Part shown: in pieces, positions 6,927 to 15,989 of the stretch
Layout of the letters: every line of letters begins with the position of its first letter
Numbering within the stretch: the first letter of the stretch is position 1
Assembly: GCF_002215215.1 (NCBI RefSeq)
Contig: NZ_CP018632.1
Coordinates: 6,878,501 to 6,942,500, forward strand
Origin: Granulosicoccus antarcticus IMCC3135
GTDB taxonomy: Bacteria; Pseudomonadota; Gammaproteobacteria; Granulosicoccales; Granulosicoccaceae
Reading direction: 5' to 3'
DNA: 64,000 nucleotides
Program-made: the position numbers and the translations under genes
The notes under the pieces: model-generated
Seen by the model: the letters and a program-made list of their open reading frames with translations, nothing else
Told to the model about the DNA's origin: nothing
The model's database searches: none

Positions 6927-8822
6927 TCATCTGATCAAGGGTGACGGTGTCACTTTCAGCACTTCCGCAAAACTGGTCTTGCCCTGCCCGACCTTGGCCA
7001 GACCACTGATACGCATCGGGCGCATACCGTCCTTGTAGGCCTGCTTGCGCAGATCTTCAAGATGCACATCCGCTGTAATCAGATTCTTCACACCCGGTGT
7101 CATCTGCAGCAGCTCGTAGATACCGGCGCGACCGAGAAAACCGGTATTGCGACACTCCAGACAGCCTGTGGGTGTGTGCATGGATTCGGGAACCTGTGCT
7201 TTCCAGGGCGCCATCAGGGAGGTCCATTGTTCTTCGTCCATGGGCACTTTGGTTGCACAGACCGGGCAATAGGTCCGAATCAGACGTTGCGCGACCACAC
7301 CGATCAGCGTGGATCGGATGAGATAATAGGGAATACCCAGCTCCAGTAAACGGGTGACGGCCGATGCAGCATCATTGGTGTGCAAGGTGGAGAGCACCAG
7401 ATGCCCGGTCAGTGCCGCTTGTACTGCCATCTGAGCGGTTTCCAGGTCACGTATCTCACCCACCATGATGATATCCGGATCCTGTCTGAGTAGCGTGCGC
7501 ACACCGGCAGCAAAATCCAGTTCGATATTATGCTGCACCTGCATCTGGTTGAAGGCGGGTACGACCAGCTCGATAGGGTCCTCGATCGTGCAGACATTGA
7601 CCTCGGGAGTCGCCAGCATTTGCAGACTGCTGTACAACGTGGTGGTTTTGCCTGACCCGGTAGGACCCGTGACCAGCAGAATGCCGTTCGGCTGCTTGAT
7701 CATGGTGTTCCATATGTCAGCTTCACGACGGTCGAAACCAAGCTGACTCTGGTCCTTGACCAGCACCTCCGGATCGAAGATTCGCATGACCATCTTCTCG
7801 CCAAACGCGGTCGGCATGGTGGATATGCGCAGCTCCACCTCTTTGCCCTCGCTGTTACGAGTTTTCAGACGACCATCCTGCGGTCGGCGCTTTTCAGCAA
7901 CATCCAGTCTTCCCAGTATCTTGAGCCGGCTGGTAACGGCCGACATGACCGCCGCCGGCATGTCATACACCTGCTGCATGACCCCATCGATACGGAACCG
8001 GACCGCTCCGGTTTCGCGTCGTGGCTCCAGATGAATATCACTGGCGCGCTGCTCGTAGGCATATTGCAGCAACCAGTCAACGATGCTGATGACGTGGCTA
8101 TCATTAGCCTCCAGCTTGCCTGTTCGCCCCAGATCCATGAGCTGTTCCAGGTTCTGCACCGCACTGGACTGATAGCCTTGATCCTTCTTCGCCCCCAGCA
8201 CCGACCTGGATACCGAGTAGAGCTCGTGCAGATACCGGCGAATATCAACCGGGTTGCAGATAACCAGCCGAATTTCCTTGCGCAGGACTCGTTGCAGCTC
8301 GCTCTGCCATTCATTATAGAAGGGCTCGGCGGTGCCAAACACCACATACTCGGGAGTGACATCCACGCAAATGATATTGAAGCGACTGGCGTAGGCATGC
8401 GACATCACTGCGGTAACAGCGGGAACATCCGTCTGCAGAGGATCGATACGCAGCCATTCCAGACCGACCTTTTTCGCCAGCCAGCGTGTCAGAAAATCCA
8501 GATCGATTTTCTGCGTCGGATCATGTGCATTGGTCCAGCCGCCAGCGGCAATGCGCTCCAACGGGCTTGCACCGCCACTCTGGGAATTTTTCTCCGGCTT
8601 GGCAATCGAACGCAACAGCGAACTGTTGGACTCTTCAATCAGACCGTCGATCAATAGACCATCCAGTACCGCTTCAAGCTCAAGCTTGCCGGTGACCGGG
8701 TCCGCAAAACGTTTGGCATCTTCAGTTAGCACTAGCGCTGCAAGGTTGACTGTTAACAACTCGCTATCGGCGCTTTGTGGCGGATGGTAAAGGAAACCCT
8801 TCCAAGGTATCGCCTGGATCAC
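6927..8822 (-). CDS. GspE/PilB-family assembly ATPase (type II secretion / type IV pilus)
   Basis: A 631-residue secretion ATPase. The N-terminal third resembles the MshEN/T2SSE-N region. The C-terminal part has Walker A GPTGSGKTTTLYSS (about residue 380), an Asp box, Walker B DPDIIMVGEIRD, a His box LVLSTLHTNDAASAV, and the tetracysteine zinc site CPVC...CLEC typical of GspE and MshE/PilB proteins. It would power pseudopilus or pilus extension at the inner membrane. No other gsp or pil gene lies in the window, so the gene is isolated and its system cannot be named. The stop codon lies at the junction with the IS605-type element, which may supply the last residues. Confidence 0.85.
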   Translation of the reverse strand: MIQAIPWKGFLYHPPQSADSELLTVNLAALVLTEDAKRFADPVTGKLELEAVLDGLLIDGLIEESNSSLLRSIAKPEKNSQSGGASPLERIAAGGWTNAHDPTQKIDLDFLTRWLAKKVGLEWLRIDPLQTDVPAVTAVMSHAYASRFNIICVDVTPEYVVFGTAEPFYNEWQSELQRVLRKEIRLVICNPVDIRRYLHELYSVSRSVLGAKKDQGYQSSAVQNLEQLMDLGRTGKLEANDSHVISIVDWLLQYAYEQRASDIHLEPRRETGAVRFRIDGVMQQVYDMPAAVMSAVTSRLKILGRLDVAEKRRPQDGRLKTRNSEGKEVELRISTMPTAFGEKMVMRIFDPEVLVKDQSQLGFDRREADIWNTMIKQPNGILLVTGPTGSGKTTTLYSSLQMLATPEVNVCTIEDPIELVVPAFNQMQVQHNIELDFAAGVRTLLRQDPDIIMVGEIRDLETAQMAVQAALTGHLVLSTLHTNDAASAVTRLLELGIPYYLIRSTLIGVVAQRLIRTYCPVCATKVPMDEEQWTSLMAPWKAQVPESMHTPTGCLECRNTGFLGRAGIYELLQMTPGVKNLITADVHLEDLRKQAYKDGMRPMRISGLAKVGQGKTSFAEVLKVTPSPLIR

Positions 8823-8888
8823 GAAGCAGGCCTTGGATGTGACACACTGAACACACCCATAGAATCAGGATAGTGAGTGCCCACGCGC

Positions 8889-9518
8889 ATGACGTTCGAC
8901 AATCAGACCCGAATATTGATCGTTTACGATTCCAACGGCGGCAACACCTACCGGATGGCCCAGCAGATTGCACGTGGAGTGGAATCTGTCAAAAACTGCC
9001 ACGCCATACTCAGAGCGACCCCCAAGGTTGGCGATCGTAGCGCCACCGCGCTTCCCGAGGTACCAGAAAGCGGTGCACCTTTCGCTGAAACTGCTGATCT
9101 GCGCGAATGCGAAGGGCTGATCATCGGTAGTCCAACGCATTTCGGCAATATGTCGGCCTCACTGAAGTATTTTCTGGACCAGACGACAGAACAGTGGTTT
9201 GCAGGCACCTTGGCTGGCAAGCCCGCCGCCGCCTTTACCTCCACCGGCAGTATGCATGGCGGACAGGAATCGACACTGCTGAGCATGATGGTGCCGCTGT
9301 TGCATCACGGCATGCTCATCTGCGGGCTCCCCTACTCCAATCCGGAGCTGATGCAGACTCTACGCGGTGGCACGCCCTATGGTGCCAGCCATGTCGCAGG
9401 CGAAGACGGCAAGGCGCCACTAGCCCCTACTGAAACTGCCCTGTGCAAAGCCCTTGGTGCACGCGTGGCGTCTATCGCCCTGGCATTAACCAACAGCCCG
9501 GAGGCGGCCCGCTCATGA
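8889..9518 (+). CDS. Flavodoxin-fold NAD(P)H:quinone oxidoreductase, WrbA-like
   Basis: A 209-residue protein with the FMN-binding loop YDSNGGNTYRMA near the N-terminus, GSPTHFGNMSASLKYFLDQT, and FTSTGSMHGGQESTLLSMM, all characteristic of WrbA-type flavoproteins that reduce quinones by two electrons. A GTG four codons upstream (8877) is also in frame; I chose the ATG at 8889. The stop overlaps the next gene's start in an ATGA arrangement, so the two are translationally coupled. The pairing of a WrbA-like gene with a DUF2069 gene is familiar from other gammaproteobacteria. Confidence 0.85.
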   Translation: MTFDNQTRILIVYDSNGGNTYRMAQQIARGVESVKNCHAILRATPKVGDRSATALPEVPESGAPFAETADLRECEGLIIGSPTHFGNMSASLKYFLDQTTEQWFAGTLAGKPAAAFTSTGSMHGGQESTLLSMMVPLLHHGMLICGLPYSNPELMQTLRGGTPYGASHVAGEDGKAPLAPTETALCKALGARVASIALALTNSPEAARS

Positions 9519-9937
9519 GCAAGACGAAAAAAGCACGCAAGCCACGCTATGAATCGCCCCACCATGCGCATATTGGCAGGCTGATGACACTGGTCGGCTA
9601 CTTCGGCTTGCTGCTGTTGATCATCAACTGGTTCAGCTGGATTGCGCCACCTGAGCAAGTGCCGCGCTCACTGACCATTGCTGGCCTTGCCATACCGTTG
9701 TTATTCCCCTTACGCGGCATCATCCATGCGCGTCGCTACACCCACCAATGGGTGGGCTTTCTGAGCATGCTGTACTTCATTATCGGGGTCGATGTCTGGT
9801 TCAACCAACAAGCCATCGAGCAACTGCTGGGCATGAGCATGGTGTTGTTCAGCTTGCTGTTGATGGTCGGTAGCAGCATGTACTCACGCTACACCCCGAC
9901 ACCGCCGGAACTCAGAAAGCCTGTCGAAGATAAATAA
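9515..9937 (+). CDS. DUF2069 family membrane protein
   Basis: A 140-residue inner-membrane protein starting at the ATG that overlaps the WrbA-like stop by four bases. A basic N-terminus (KTKKARKPRY) is followed by four hydrophobic segments, around LMTLVGYFGLLLLIINWFSW, SLTIAGLAIPLLFPL, the segment beginning GFLSMLYFIIGV, and LLGMSMVLFSLLLMVG. The layout and the WrbA neighbour match the DUF2069 family, whose function is unknown. The gene ends directly at the convergent hda stop (9937/9938) with no intergenic base. Confidence 0.75.
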   Translation: MSKTKKARKPRYESPHHAHIGRLMTLVGYFGLLLLIINWFSWIAPPEQVPRSLTIAGLAIPLLFPLRGIIHARRYTHQWVGFLSMLYFIIGVDVWFNQQAIEQLLGMSMVLFSLLLMVGSSMYSRYTPTPPELRKPVEDK

Positions 9938-10663
9938 TCAGCGGACTCTGCCTGCCAGAGCCGCTCGTTCGGCTTCGCCAAAGACGCTCTTGATGAAAGG
10001 TACCGTGATTCGTCTCTGCTCACTCAGGGAGACATCATCGAGTGTATTGACGACATATTTCAACGTCGCCATGCGACGTGGGAAACGGCGCAATACATAG
10101 CTCAGTACCTCGTCGCTGACTTCCAGCGAGCGCGCTTCAAATTCTTTGCGAAATGCCAGCCGCAGCCCGTCCTCTTCCATGAACTGAGTATGGCTTACCA
10201 GCCCCCAGCCCAGACGGGTCTGCAGGTCGGCCAGTTTCAACCCCAGTTGATCGGGGGCACGATCGGCAGCGATGACAAGCCGTGTCTCGGCTTCACGACA
10301 ACGGTTGATGCAATGGAAAACATCGACTTCCGAGGCGTGGTCCAGACGTTGCAGATCATCGAAGCACAGAAGCTCGACCTGCTCCATACCGTCCAGAGCA
10401 CCTGGCTGGTTGACCATTTCGCCCGGAATATAGGCAACCCGATAGCCCTTTTGTGAAAGGGCCTGACAGGCGGCACTGAGCAGATGGGTTTTGCCGGTGC
10501 CCGACTCCCCCCAAAGAAAGATCTGCTGTTCATTGAGTTTGCCGTCGACAAAGGCACGCATGCTGTCGCGCACCAGTGCCGTCGCCGAGTCCACATGGAA
10601 GCTGTCGAACGATACCGCTGGCGCTGCGTCCAGTGCCAGAGTCAATTGAGGATGAGAATGCAT
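9938..10663 (-). CDS. hda: Hda, DnaA regulatory inactivator
   Basis: A 241-residue AAA+ protein homologous to DnaA domain III, without the DnaA DNA-binding domain. The N-terminal QLTLAL resembles the clamp-binding motif through which Hda docks on the DNA polymerase sliding clamp. Walker A is GESGTGKTHLL and Walker B LLCFDDLQRL; sensor II with its conserved arginine lies near FPRRMATLKYVV. In family members, Hda with the loaded clamp stimulates DnaA-ATP hydrolysis and prevents re-initiation of replication. The neighbouring DUF2066 and purM-purN genes are the usual gammaproteobacterial context. Confidence 0.9.
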   Translation of the reverse strand: MHSHPQLTLALDAAPAVSFDSFHVDSATALVRDSMRAFVDGKLNEQQIFLWGESGTGKTHLLSAACQALSQKGYRVAYIPGEMVNQPGALDGMEQVELLCFDDLQRLDHASEVDVFHCINRCREAETRLVIAADRAPDQLGLKLADLQTRLGWGLVSHTQFMEEDGLRLAFRKEFEARSLEVSDEVLSYVLRRFPRRMATLKYVVNTLDDVSLSEQRRITVPFIKSVFGEAERAALAGRVR

Positions 10664-10717
10664 GAGTTAGGATGCTACGTCTTTGTGGCAAGCGGTCCAG
10701 GTGTACAGAGTCGGATT

Positions 10718-11995
10718 CTAACGCCCGAACTCCAGCACCAGGTCTGCATTACGACTCAATGAGTCGGGCACGTCTGTCACCGGAGGCGCTGTTCTGCGCA
10801 ACCAGCTCTGAGACACTACGGCGGATTCAACAGCTGGCAGCGAACTGCGCGGCAGCAGTGCAAAGACTACTGAGGTATCGCTGACTTCTTTGGGATATAC
10901 CGTACGAACCTCTGGCAGAGCTTCGAAGAATTTCATCATGGCTGCATAGTTGGCGGTGGAATCGATTGATCCAACCCAGACCAGCACCTCGGTATCCGCA
11001 ATGGCACTGCCACCATATCGATAGGTTTCATCCAGGGCCTCCTCCTCTCCCAGTATAGCCAGGCCGCTTTGCAAAGCCTGATCAAGACTGCTTGTATCGA
11101 AGTCCTGCTTCTGGATTTGATCACCTAACAACCGGGTCCAGTTACCAGTCCAGCCCTGCGCACCATTGCGGGCCAGAGTACCAATCAGTATCGTATCCTG
11201 ACCATAGCGTGCCGAGGCTGCCCGGATGCGATCCAGATCTCCGACCAGCAGATCTTCCAGACCCAGAGCCGCAAGATCCTCGTCATCGCCTGACGGAAAT
11301 ACCAGCGAGATACCCGCAGCACCGACGATTTCACGCGACCTGGACTGCACATTCACGGCAGCCGGATCACTGATCATGATATCGCGCCCATCATCCTGTA
11401 CCAGCAGCCACACCAGAGCACTATCGGTGCGCAGTAAGGGCGCCGTTTCTGAGTCTGCTGCCGTCTCGGCATTGTCGGGCTCACCTTCAATCAACAGATC
11501 AACGGATTCTCGATCAAAACTGACCAGCATCAGTTGCGTGGCCTGTCCGGTACGTCGAACTTCATCCGTCAGTGGGGTATCCGACTCGATAACGGTACCC
11601 GGCGGTGGAGCACGATATGAGTAACCAGTGACATATTGCTCTGCTTTTTTCAATCCCGCTCTGACGTCATCGCGATTAAGTAACGTTTTGTCACCACTGT
11701 TATTCAGCAACACACGGCGAAAAGCTACCTGATAGGCATGCTCTTGCTCTTCGGCCCCGCGATCGGCAACGGCCACCTCAACCGAATAGGCATCATTCTG
11801 TGCCAGCACGACGCCCGGCACTGTCAGCATCACAAGCGCAAATGCCGCCAGCTGGCGCCTCCAGCGGGCACCCTGCAGCACGCCACAGCACAGCCTCAAG
11901 GCACTGAAGATCGCCTTGCCTGATGCCGTTAACTGCGCCTGAATGCGCCAAGTTGACACACCTAATGAACTACTTGTCATTTGAGTATCCATCAT
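10718..11995 (-). CDS. DUF2066 domain-containing protein
   Basis: About 425 residues from the chosen ATG at 11995 (MMDTQMTSSS); the frame is open to 12064, but that would crowd the divergent purM start. A hydrophobic segment LAAFALVMLTVPGVVLAQ ends in a signal-peptidase-like site, so the mature protein is probably periplasmic. The mature N-terminus, VEVAVADRGAEEQEHAYQVAFRRVLLNNSG, is the DUF2066 signature. The C-terminal part contains repeated alpha/beta stretches. Function is unknown. Its position between hda and purM is conserved in gammaproteobacteria. Confidence 0.75.
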   Translation of the reverse strand: MMDTQMTSSSLGVSTWRIQAQLTASGKAIFSALRLCCGVLQGARWRRQLAAFALVMLTVPGVVLAQNDAYSVEVAVADRGAEEQEHAYQVAFRRVLLNNSGDKTLLNRDDVRAGLKKAEQYVTGYSYRAPPPGTVIESDTPLTDEVRRTGQATQLMLVSFDRESVDLLIEGEPDNAETAADSETAPLLRTDSALVWLLVQDDGRDIMISDPAAVNVQSRSREIVGAAGISLVFPSGDDEDLAALGLEDLLVGDLDRIRAASARYGQDTILIGTLARNGAQGWTGNWTRLLGDQIQKQDFDTSSLDQALQSGLAILGEEEALDETYRYGGSAIADTEVLVWVGSIDSTANYAAMMKFFEALPEVRTVYPKEVSDTSVVFALLPRSSLPAVESAVVSQSWLRRTAPPVTDVPDSLSRNADLVLEFGR

Positions 11996-12096
11996 GAAAT
12001 CGTCCAGCGAGTATCCCGCGAACACCGCCAATGCATTAAGCGTATCATTGAACCCACCTCGCATCGCTTATGATGGCCGTTTCGCTGTACCCGACC

Positions 12097-13155
12097 ATGA
12101 CTGAAAAAACACAAGCCAAGCCCGTGACTACTAAACCTGGAATGACCTATGCCGATGCCGGCGTCGATATCGCCGCCGGTAACGAACTCGTCAACCAGAT
12201 CAAACCTCTGGTTGCCCGAACACGTCGACCCGGTGTGCTGGGCAGTATCGGCGGGTTTGGTGGCCTCTTTGAGTTGCCGGTGGACCGTTACAGGCAACCT
12301 GTCATGGTTTCCGGCGCCGATGGCGTTGGCACCAAGCTGCGACTTGCCATTGAACTAGGCATTCACGACACCATCGGCATCGATCTGGTCGCCATGTGCG
12401 TCAATGACATCATTGTCTGTGGCGCTGAACCACTATGGTTTCTGGATTACTACGCCACCGGCAAACTGGACGTTGATCAAGCGCGTGATGTCATCAGTGG
12501 CATTGCCGAGGGCTGTGTCCAGTCTGGCGCTGCGCTTCTAGGCGGCGAAACAGCAGAAATGCCCGGCATTTATGCTGGTGACGACTACGATCTGGCAGGT
12601 TTTGCCGTGGGTGTGGTCGAAAAAAGCGACATCATTGACGGCTCTGCCGTTGCGGCTGGCAACCTGATTGTCGGCATCGCCTCATCAGGCCCTCACTCCA
12701 ATGGTTACTCCCTGATCAGAAAATTGATTGAGGGTCACGATCTGGCAAGTCCGATGGGCGAGTCCACGCTGGGCAAGACCCTGCTTGCACCCACACGTAT
12801 CTATGCAAAATCGCTTGCCCACGTCATGTCAAAACATACCGTGCATGCCGTAGCGCACATCACCGGTGGTGGCCTGACCGAGAACATTCCTCGCGTCATG
12901 CCCGACGATACCGTTGCTGTCATCAATCGCGATTCCTGGTCTCTCTCACCCATATTCAGCTGGCTGCAAACAGCCGGCAGCATCAGTGATGCAGAAATGC
13001 TGAAAACCTTCAACTGCGGCATCGGCATGGCCATTGTCGTGGCCGCCGCCGACGCAGAAGCGGTCGTTGCCAGCCTCGAAGAGGCCGGTGAACAGGCCAG
13101 CGTCATTGGCAGCATCGAGACCAGCACAGGCGAACCCTGCGTCCGCTACACATAA
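12097..13155 (+). CDS. purM: Phosphoribosylformylglycinamidine cyclo-ligase (AIR synthetase)
   Basis: Catalyses the ATP-dependent closure of FGAM to aminoimidazole ribonucleotide, step five of purine synthesis, in the cytoplasm. Visible motifs are the N-terminal [61 protein letters not shown] and [12 protein letters not shown], all canonical PurM signatures. From the ATG at 12097 the length is 352 aa, close to the family norm; an in-frame ATG at 12070 would add nine residues. It is followed 65 bases later by purN on the same strand, a standard purMN pair. Confidence 0.94.
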   Translation: MTEKTQAKPVTTKPGMTYADAGVDIAAGNELVNQIKPLVARTRRPGVLGSIGGFGGLFELPVDRYRQPVMVSGADGVGTKLRLAIELGIHDTIGIDLVAMCVNDIIVCGAEPLWFLDYYATGKLDVDQARDVISGIAEGCVQSGAALLGGETAEMPGIYAGDDYDLAGFAVGVVEKSDIIDGSAVAAGNLIVGIASSGPHSNGYSLIRKLIEGHDLASPMGESTLGKTLLAPTRIYAKSLAHVMSKHTVHAVAHITGGGLTENIPRVMPDDTVAVINRDSWSLSPIFSWLQTAGSISDAEMLKTFNCGIGMAIVVAAADAEAVVASLEEAGEQASVIGSIETSTGEPCVRYT

Positions 13156-13220
13156 AGCTGAGTGTTCGCGTCGCTACCACCGACCGATCCCTTGCCTGAA
13201 CCAGACTCCCCGTTGCCTCT

Positions 13221-13853
13221 ATGCACGACGATTCTCAGAGCCCCTCTTCAGTGCTTCCATCCCTGTCGATACTGATTTCGGGGCGCGGTTCGAACATGAT
13301 CGCCATTGCCAAAGCCTGCCAAAGCGGCGAGCTTCAGGCAACAGTGGGACTGGTCATCAGTAATCGCCCGGATGCCCGAGGAATCGAGGCAGCTCGGGAG
13401 ATGGGCATTGAGACGGCTATCATCGACCACAAGGGTTTTGACAGTCGCCTCGAATTTGACCAGGCCCTGCACGAACGCCTGCAACAAGCCCGGCCTGACT
13501 GGATTGTTCTGGCAGGTTTCATGCGCATCCTTACAGGGCAGTTCGTTGACCGCTGGCAAGGGCGTATGCTTAACATTCACCCGTCGCTACTCCCTAAATA
13601 TCCCGGACTTGATACTCATGCACGGGCTATTGCAGCGGGTGATTCACATGCTGGCGCCAGTGTCCATATCGTCTCACCGGAGCTTGATGCCGGACCTGTC
13701 ATCTCGCAAGTCAAAGTGGCTATCGAGCCTGAAGATACTGCCGAATCACTGGCACAGAGAGTGTTGCAGGAAGAACATGCGTTATATATCACTGCCCTGC
13801 AACATTGCGTAAACATGGATCTCGATTCAAGCACAAATTCAATGTTACCGTGA
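13221..13853 (+). CDS. purN: Phosphoribosylglycinamide formyltransferase 1
   Basis: A 210-residue PurN: transfers a formyl group from 10-formyl-THF to GAR. SILISGRGSNMIAIAKAC is the nucleotide-binding start, ISNRPDARGIEAAREMGI follows, and the catalytic segment is NIHPSLLPKYPGLDTHARAIAAGDSHAGASVHIVSPELDAGPVI, with the essential Asn-His and Asp. Downstream of purM in the usual operon. The N-terminal dozen residues (MHDDSQSPSSV) are an extension before the first strand; a slightly later start is possible, but no better candidate is seen. Confidence 0.93.
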   Translation: MHDDSQSPSSVLPSLSILISGRGSNMIAIAKACQSGELQATVGLVISNRPDARGIEAAREMGIETAIIDHKGFDSRLEFDQALHERLQQARPDWIVLAGFMRILTGQFVDRWQGRMLNIHPSLLPKYPGLDTHARAIAAGDSHAGASVHIVSPELDAGPVISQVKVAIEPEDTAESLAQRVLQEEHALYITALQHCVNMDLDSSTNSMLP

Positions 13854-13958
13854 CCCGTTCTGGTGTTTGCCCATGATGGGCACACACGACTAACGGTGCC
13901 TCACCAGCAAACCGCGCTGATTAATCTATTCTGCTAATACGCCCACAGGACTACAGCC

Positions 13959-14891
13959 ATGACGAGCTTGCATTTGCCCGGAGCATTAAGCCGAACTCTA
14001 CCGTTTGCCATCGCCGGTATCGTACTGTCGGCTGTCTCGATATGTGACGCCACAGCCCAGTCATTGAAAAGCGGTGACCTGGCGCCATTCGAGGTGGTGT
14101 ACGAAGTTGGCAACAACCTCATCAACGCCGGTGATGCTCGCCTGGTCTTGTCAAACAAGGCGAATCTGTGGACCTACAGCCTCAAAATCCAGCCCAGAGG
14201 CGTATTCAAGCTGGCAGGTAAAGGCCGAATCAGCGAACAAAGCACCTTCACGCTGGCAGGGTCTGACGATAATGTCCAACTTCAGCCGCAGAGCTACAGC
14301 TATCGCCAGGACGACGAACGACGTCGACAGGTAGATGCAAGTTTTGACTGGGCCAACAACGCCGTAACCCACAAATATCGAGGCAAGACGGTTACCGAAA
14401 CCTTTGACGAACCCTTGCTCGATCGCCTGACGGCCACCCTGCTCATCATGAATACGCTGCGACATGATTTCCAAAAGGTTGAACTACCTATTTTCGACAG
14501 CGCCAAGATCAAGCAAGTAGAGTTCGTCAATGAAGGACATGAAACCTTGCAAACCCGGCTTGGCACTATCGATACGATACGTGTTACCAACCATAACGCT
14601 ATCGGCGGAAGTCGGCAGACCATCACCTGGTTTGCCCCTTCACTGGACTATCTGCCTGTCAAGATCGAACACAAGAAACGCGATGAACTCGTAGTACGTC
14701 TCAGTTTGCTGAGCTTCGAGAACCGTGTCACCAGCCTCGAACTGGGAGGAGCCTTGCCGGTTGAAGACTCAAGCGCAGACGAAGAGGCCGAAGAGGTGGA
14801 GGTTGCAGACGAAAAAGTGGAGCTTGAGGAGATCCTGGAAGTGGTTGTTCCCGACCCTGTCACTGAGACAGAGCCTGCCAAGAGCGAATAG
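13959..14891 (+). CDS. DUF3108 domain-containing exported protein
   Basis: A 310-residue protein with an N-terminal signal-like segment (LPFAIAGIVLSAVSICDATAQS), so probably periplasmic. The mature part APFEVVYEVGNNLINAGDARLVLSNKA and later WFAPSLDYLPVKIEHKKRDELVVRLSL match DUF3108, a beta-rich family of unknown role commonly found after purN in gammaproteobacteria. The last 45 residues are strongly acidic (EEAEEVEVADEKVELEEILEVV), a low-complexity tail. Followed by a hairpin with a short T run. Confidence 0.78.
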   Translation: MTSLHLPGALSRTLPFAIAGIVLSAVSICDATAQSLKSGDLAPFEVVYEVGNNLINAGDARLVLSNKANLWTYSLKIQPRGVFKLAGKGRISEQSTFTLAGSDDNVQLQPQSYSYRQDDERRRQVDASFDWANNAVTHKYRGKTVTETFDEPLLDRLTATLLIMNTLRHDFQKVELPIFDSAKIKQVEFVNEGHETLQTRLGTIDTIRVTNHNAIGGSRQTITWFAPSLDYLPVKIEHKKRDELVVRLSLLSFENRVTSLELGGALPVEDSSADEEAEEVEVADEKVELEEILEVVVPDPVTETEPAKSE

Positions 14892-14902
14892 GTCCTGCGA
14901 AC

Positions 14903-14921
14903 GACCCCATTGAGGGTCTTT
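14903..14921 (+). terminator. Possible rho-independent terminator after the DUF3108 gene
   Basis: GACCC-cattga-GGGTC forms a short five-base-pair stem followed by TTT, 11 bases after the stop codon. The stem is short and the T run weak. Confidence 0.4.
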
Positions 14922-14966
14922 CGGCTCATCAAAAAACATGACGGCGGTAGCCTGTAAGGCTATCTG

Positions 14967-15833
14967 CTATTTGAACTGCTTTTCGAATACGGCTCGCAAC
15001 CGATAATCCGGCTCACCGTCATCATCGAGTGTTTCGAATTCGACAGGTAACTGCATCTGAGCGGAAAACGTGAACCCCGGCTGTTGCCAGAACAGACTCG
15101 GATTAAGATACCAATCCACCTTCGCCCCTACCTCATCACCTCTGGGCTCATCCAACAGGTCCAGATTACCCTGCACCGATACCAGCCACAACGGCGAATT
15201 TGTCGACAGTCCGGTAAATCCGAGGCGACGCCCGGTGGTGAAATCCAGTGACAACACATCAGGTTGCTCGACCCCCGTGGCATCATCGGTAAATTGCTCC
15301 AGGTTGACATCGATACCACCGTACCAGAGCCGACCGAGACGCCCGTAGGACAGTCCCAACAGGCTCGAACTGACGTAGGCCGTACCGTTGATGTCCTTGT
15401 CCTCGTGCTCGATTCGCAGTCCGGCAGAGTAGGCAAAGCCGTCATTGAGCTCCGGGATAACCTCACCGATGCGTGCCGGCCCCATCAGACGGCTATGAAC
15501 ATCCAGACGAGGCTCTGTAAACAGATCGAGACCATAGGCCCCTTTACGAGAGAAATCGGGCAATTTAGGCTTGAGCTTGAAGGAGAATTCGGTCTGTCGC
15601 GCCGCAATATGATTATCACGCCCCTGGTAGACATCTGATTCCACATTGGATGATCCATCGCCACCACGCTCTATCTTGGAGCGGGTAAACCGAATGGGAT
15701 CAAGCTCTGCAGGGTTTAATTCGAAGGGATCGCTGTAATTTATGGCCTGACCGACAATGTCAGATGCCCACGCACACGGACCTGCCACCAACAAAGGCGT
15801 TATGATCACCAACTGAGCAAGTGAACATGCCAT
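14967..15833 (-). CDS. Putative outer-membrane beta-barrel protein, unknown family
   Basis: 288 residues with a signal peptide (AQLVIITPLLVAGPCAWAS). The mature part is rich in alternating hydrophobic and aromatic strands and Gly/Asp turns (LSYGRLGRLWYGGIDVNLEQF, LWLVSVQGNLDLL). It ends in EKQFK, with the penultimate Phe resembling a barrel-closing signature, although the final residue is Lys. No named family is recognised. The gene is convergent with the DUF3108 gene and divergent from darP; the 129 bases upstream contain no obvious strong promoter. An outer-membrane location is inferred. Confidence 0.5.
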   Translation of the reverse strand: MACSLAQLVIITPLLVAGPCAWASDIVGQAINYSDPFELNPAELDPIRFTRSKIERGGDGSSNVESDVYQGRDNHIAARQTEFSFKLKPKLPDFSRKGAYGLDLFTEPRLDVHSRLMGPARIGEVIPELNDGFAYSAGLRIEHEDKDINGTAYVSSSLLGLSYGRLGRLWYGGIDVNLEQFTDDATGVEQPDVLSLDFTTGRRLGFTGLSTNSPLWLVSVQGNLDLLDEPRGDEVGAKVDWYLNPSLFWQQPGFTFSAQMQLPVEFETLDDDGEPDYRLRAVFEKQFK

Positions 15834-15989
15834 CCTGTGTCTCTAGTCCGAAACGGACAAGCCCTCAATAATTGTCTGAAGGCAATTAGACTCCGTCTGT
15901 CGCAAAAAAACAACAGACGATTAGGCCAGGCATGTATTCAAGTGTGACAATTCGATGAATAAGTGTTTGGCTTTGGCAATTCAATAGCA

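Larger units (their letters stand above)
5633..6933 (-). mobile_element. IS200/IS605-type (IS1341-like) TnpB-only element, decayed
   Basis: The element is oriented on the minus strand. It carries a tnpB-like gene and no tnpA. Its 3' side (right end, low coordinates) reads on the minus strand as AATCCTCTTAC then TTCAGGGAGAGGAGAATTCAAG, a hairpin-forming end ending in TTCAAG that is typical of omega-RNA-encoding IS605 right ends. Its left end (about 6860-6930) contains CTCTAACGTTCG, CCCCGCCCTGA and a GC-rich hairpin. The same left-end motifs recur at 56.6 kb. On the minus strand the left end follows TTGAT (6934-6938), which resembles the TAM of ISDra2-like elements. The boundaries are inferred from these motifs and may be a few bases off. 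Confidence 0.65.

Noticed and set aside
5633-6933. IS605 element with an intact tnpA
   Set aside because: No HUH Y1-transposase gene is visible on either strand near the TnpB-like pseudogene, so the element is TnpB-only.
13862-13888. Terminator after purN (GTTTGCCCATGATGGGCACAC)
   Set aside because: A symmetric stem exists but with almost no loop and no T run; too weak to call.
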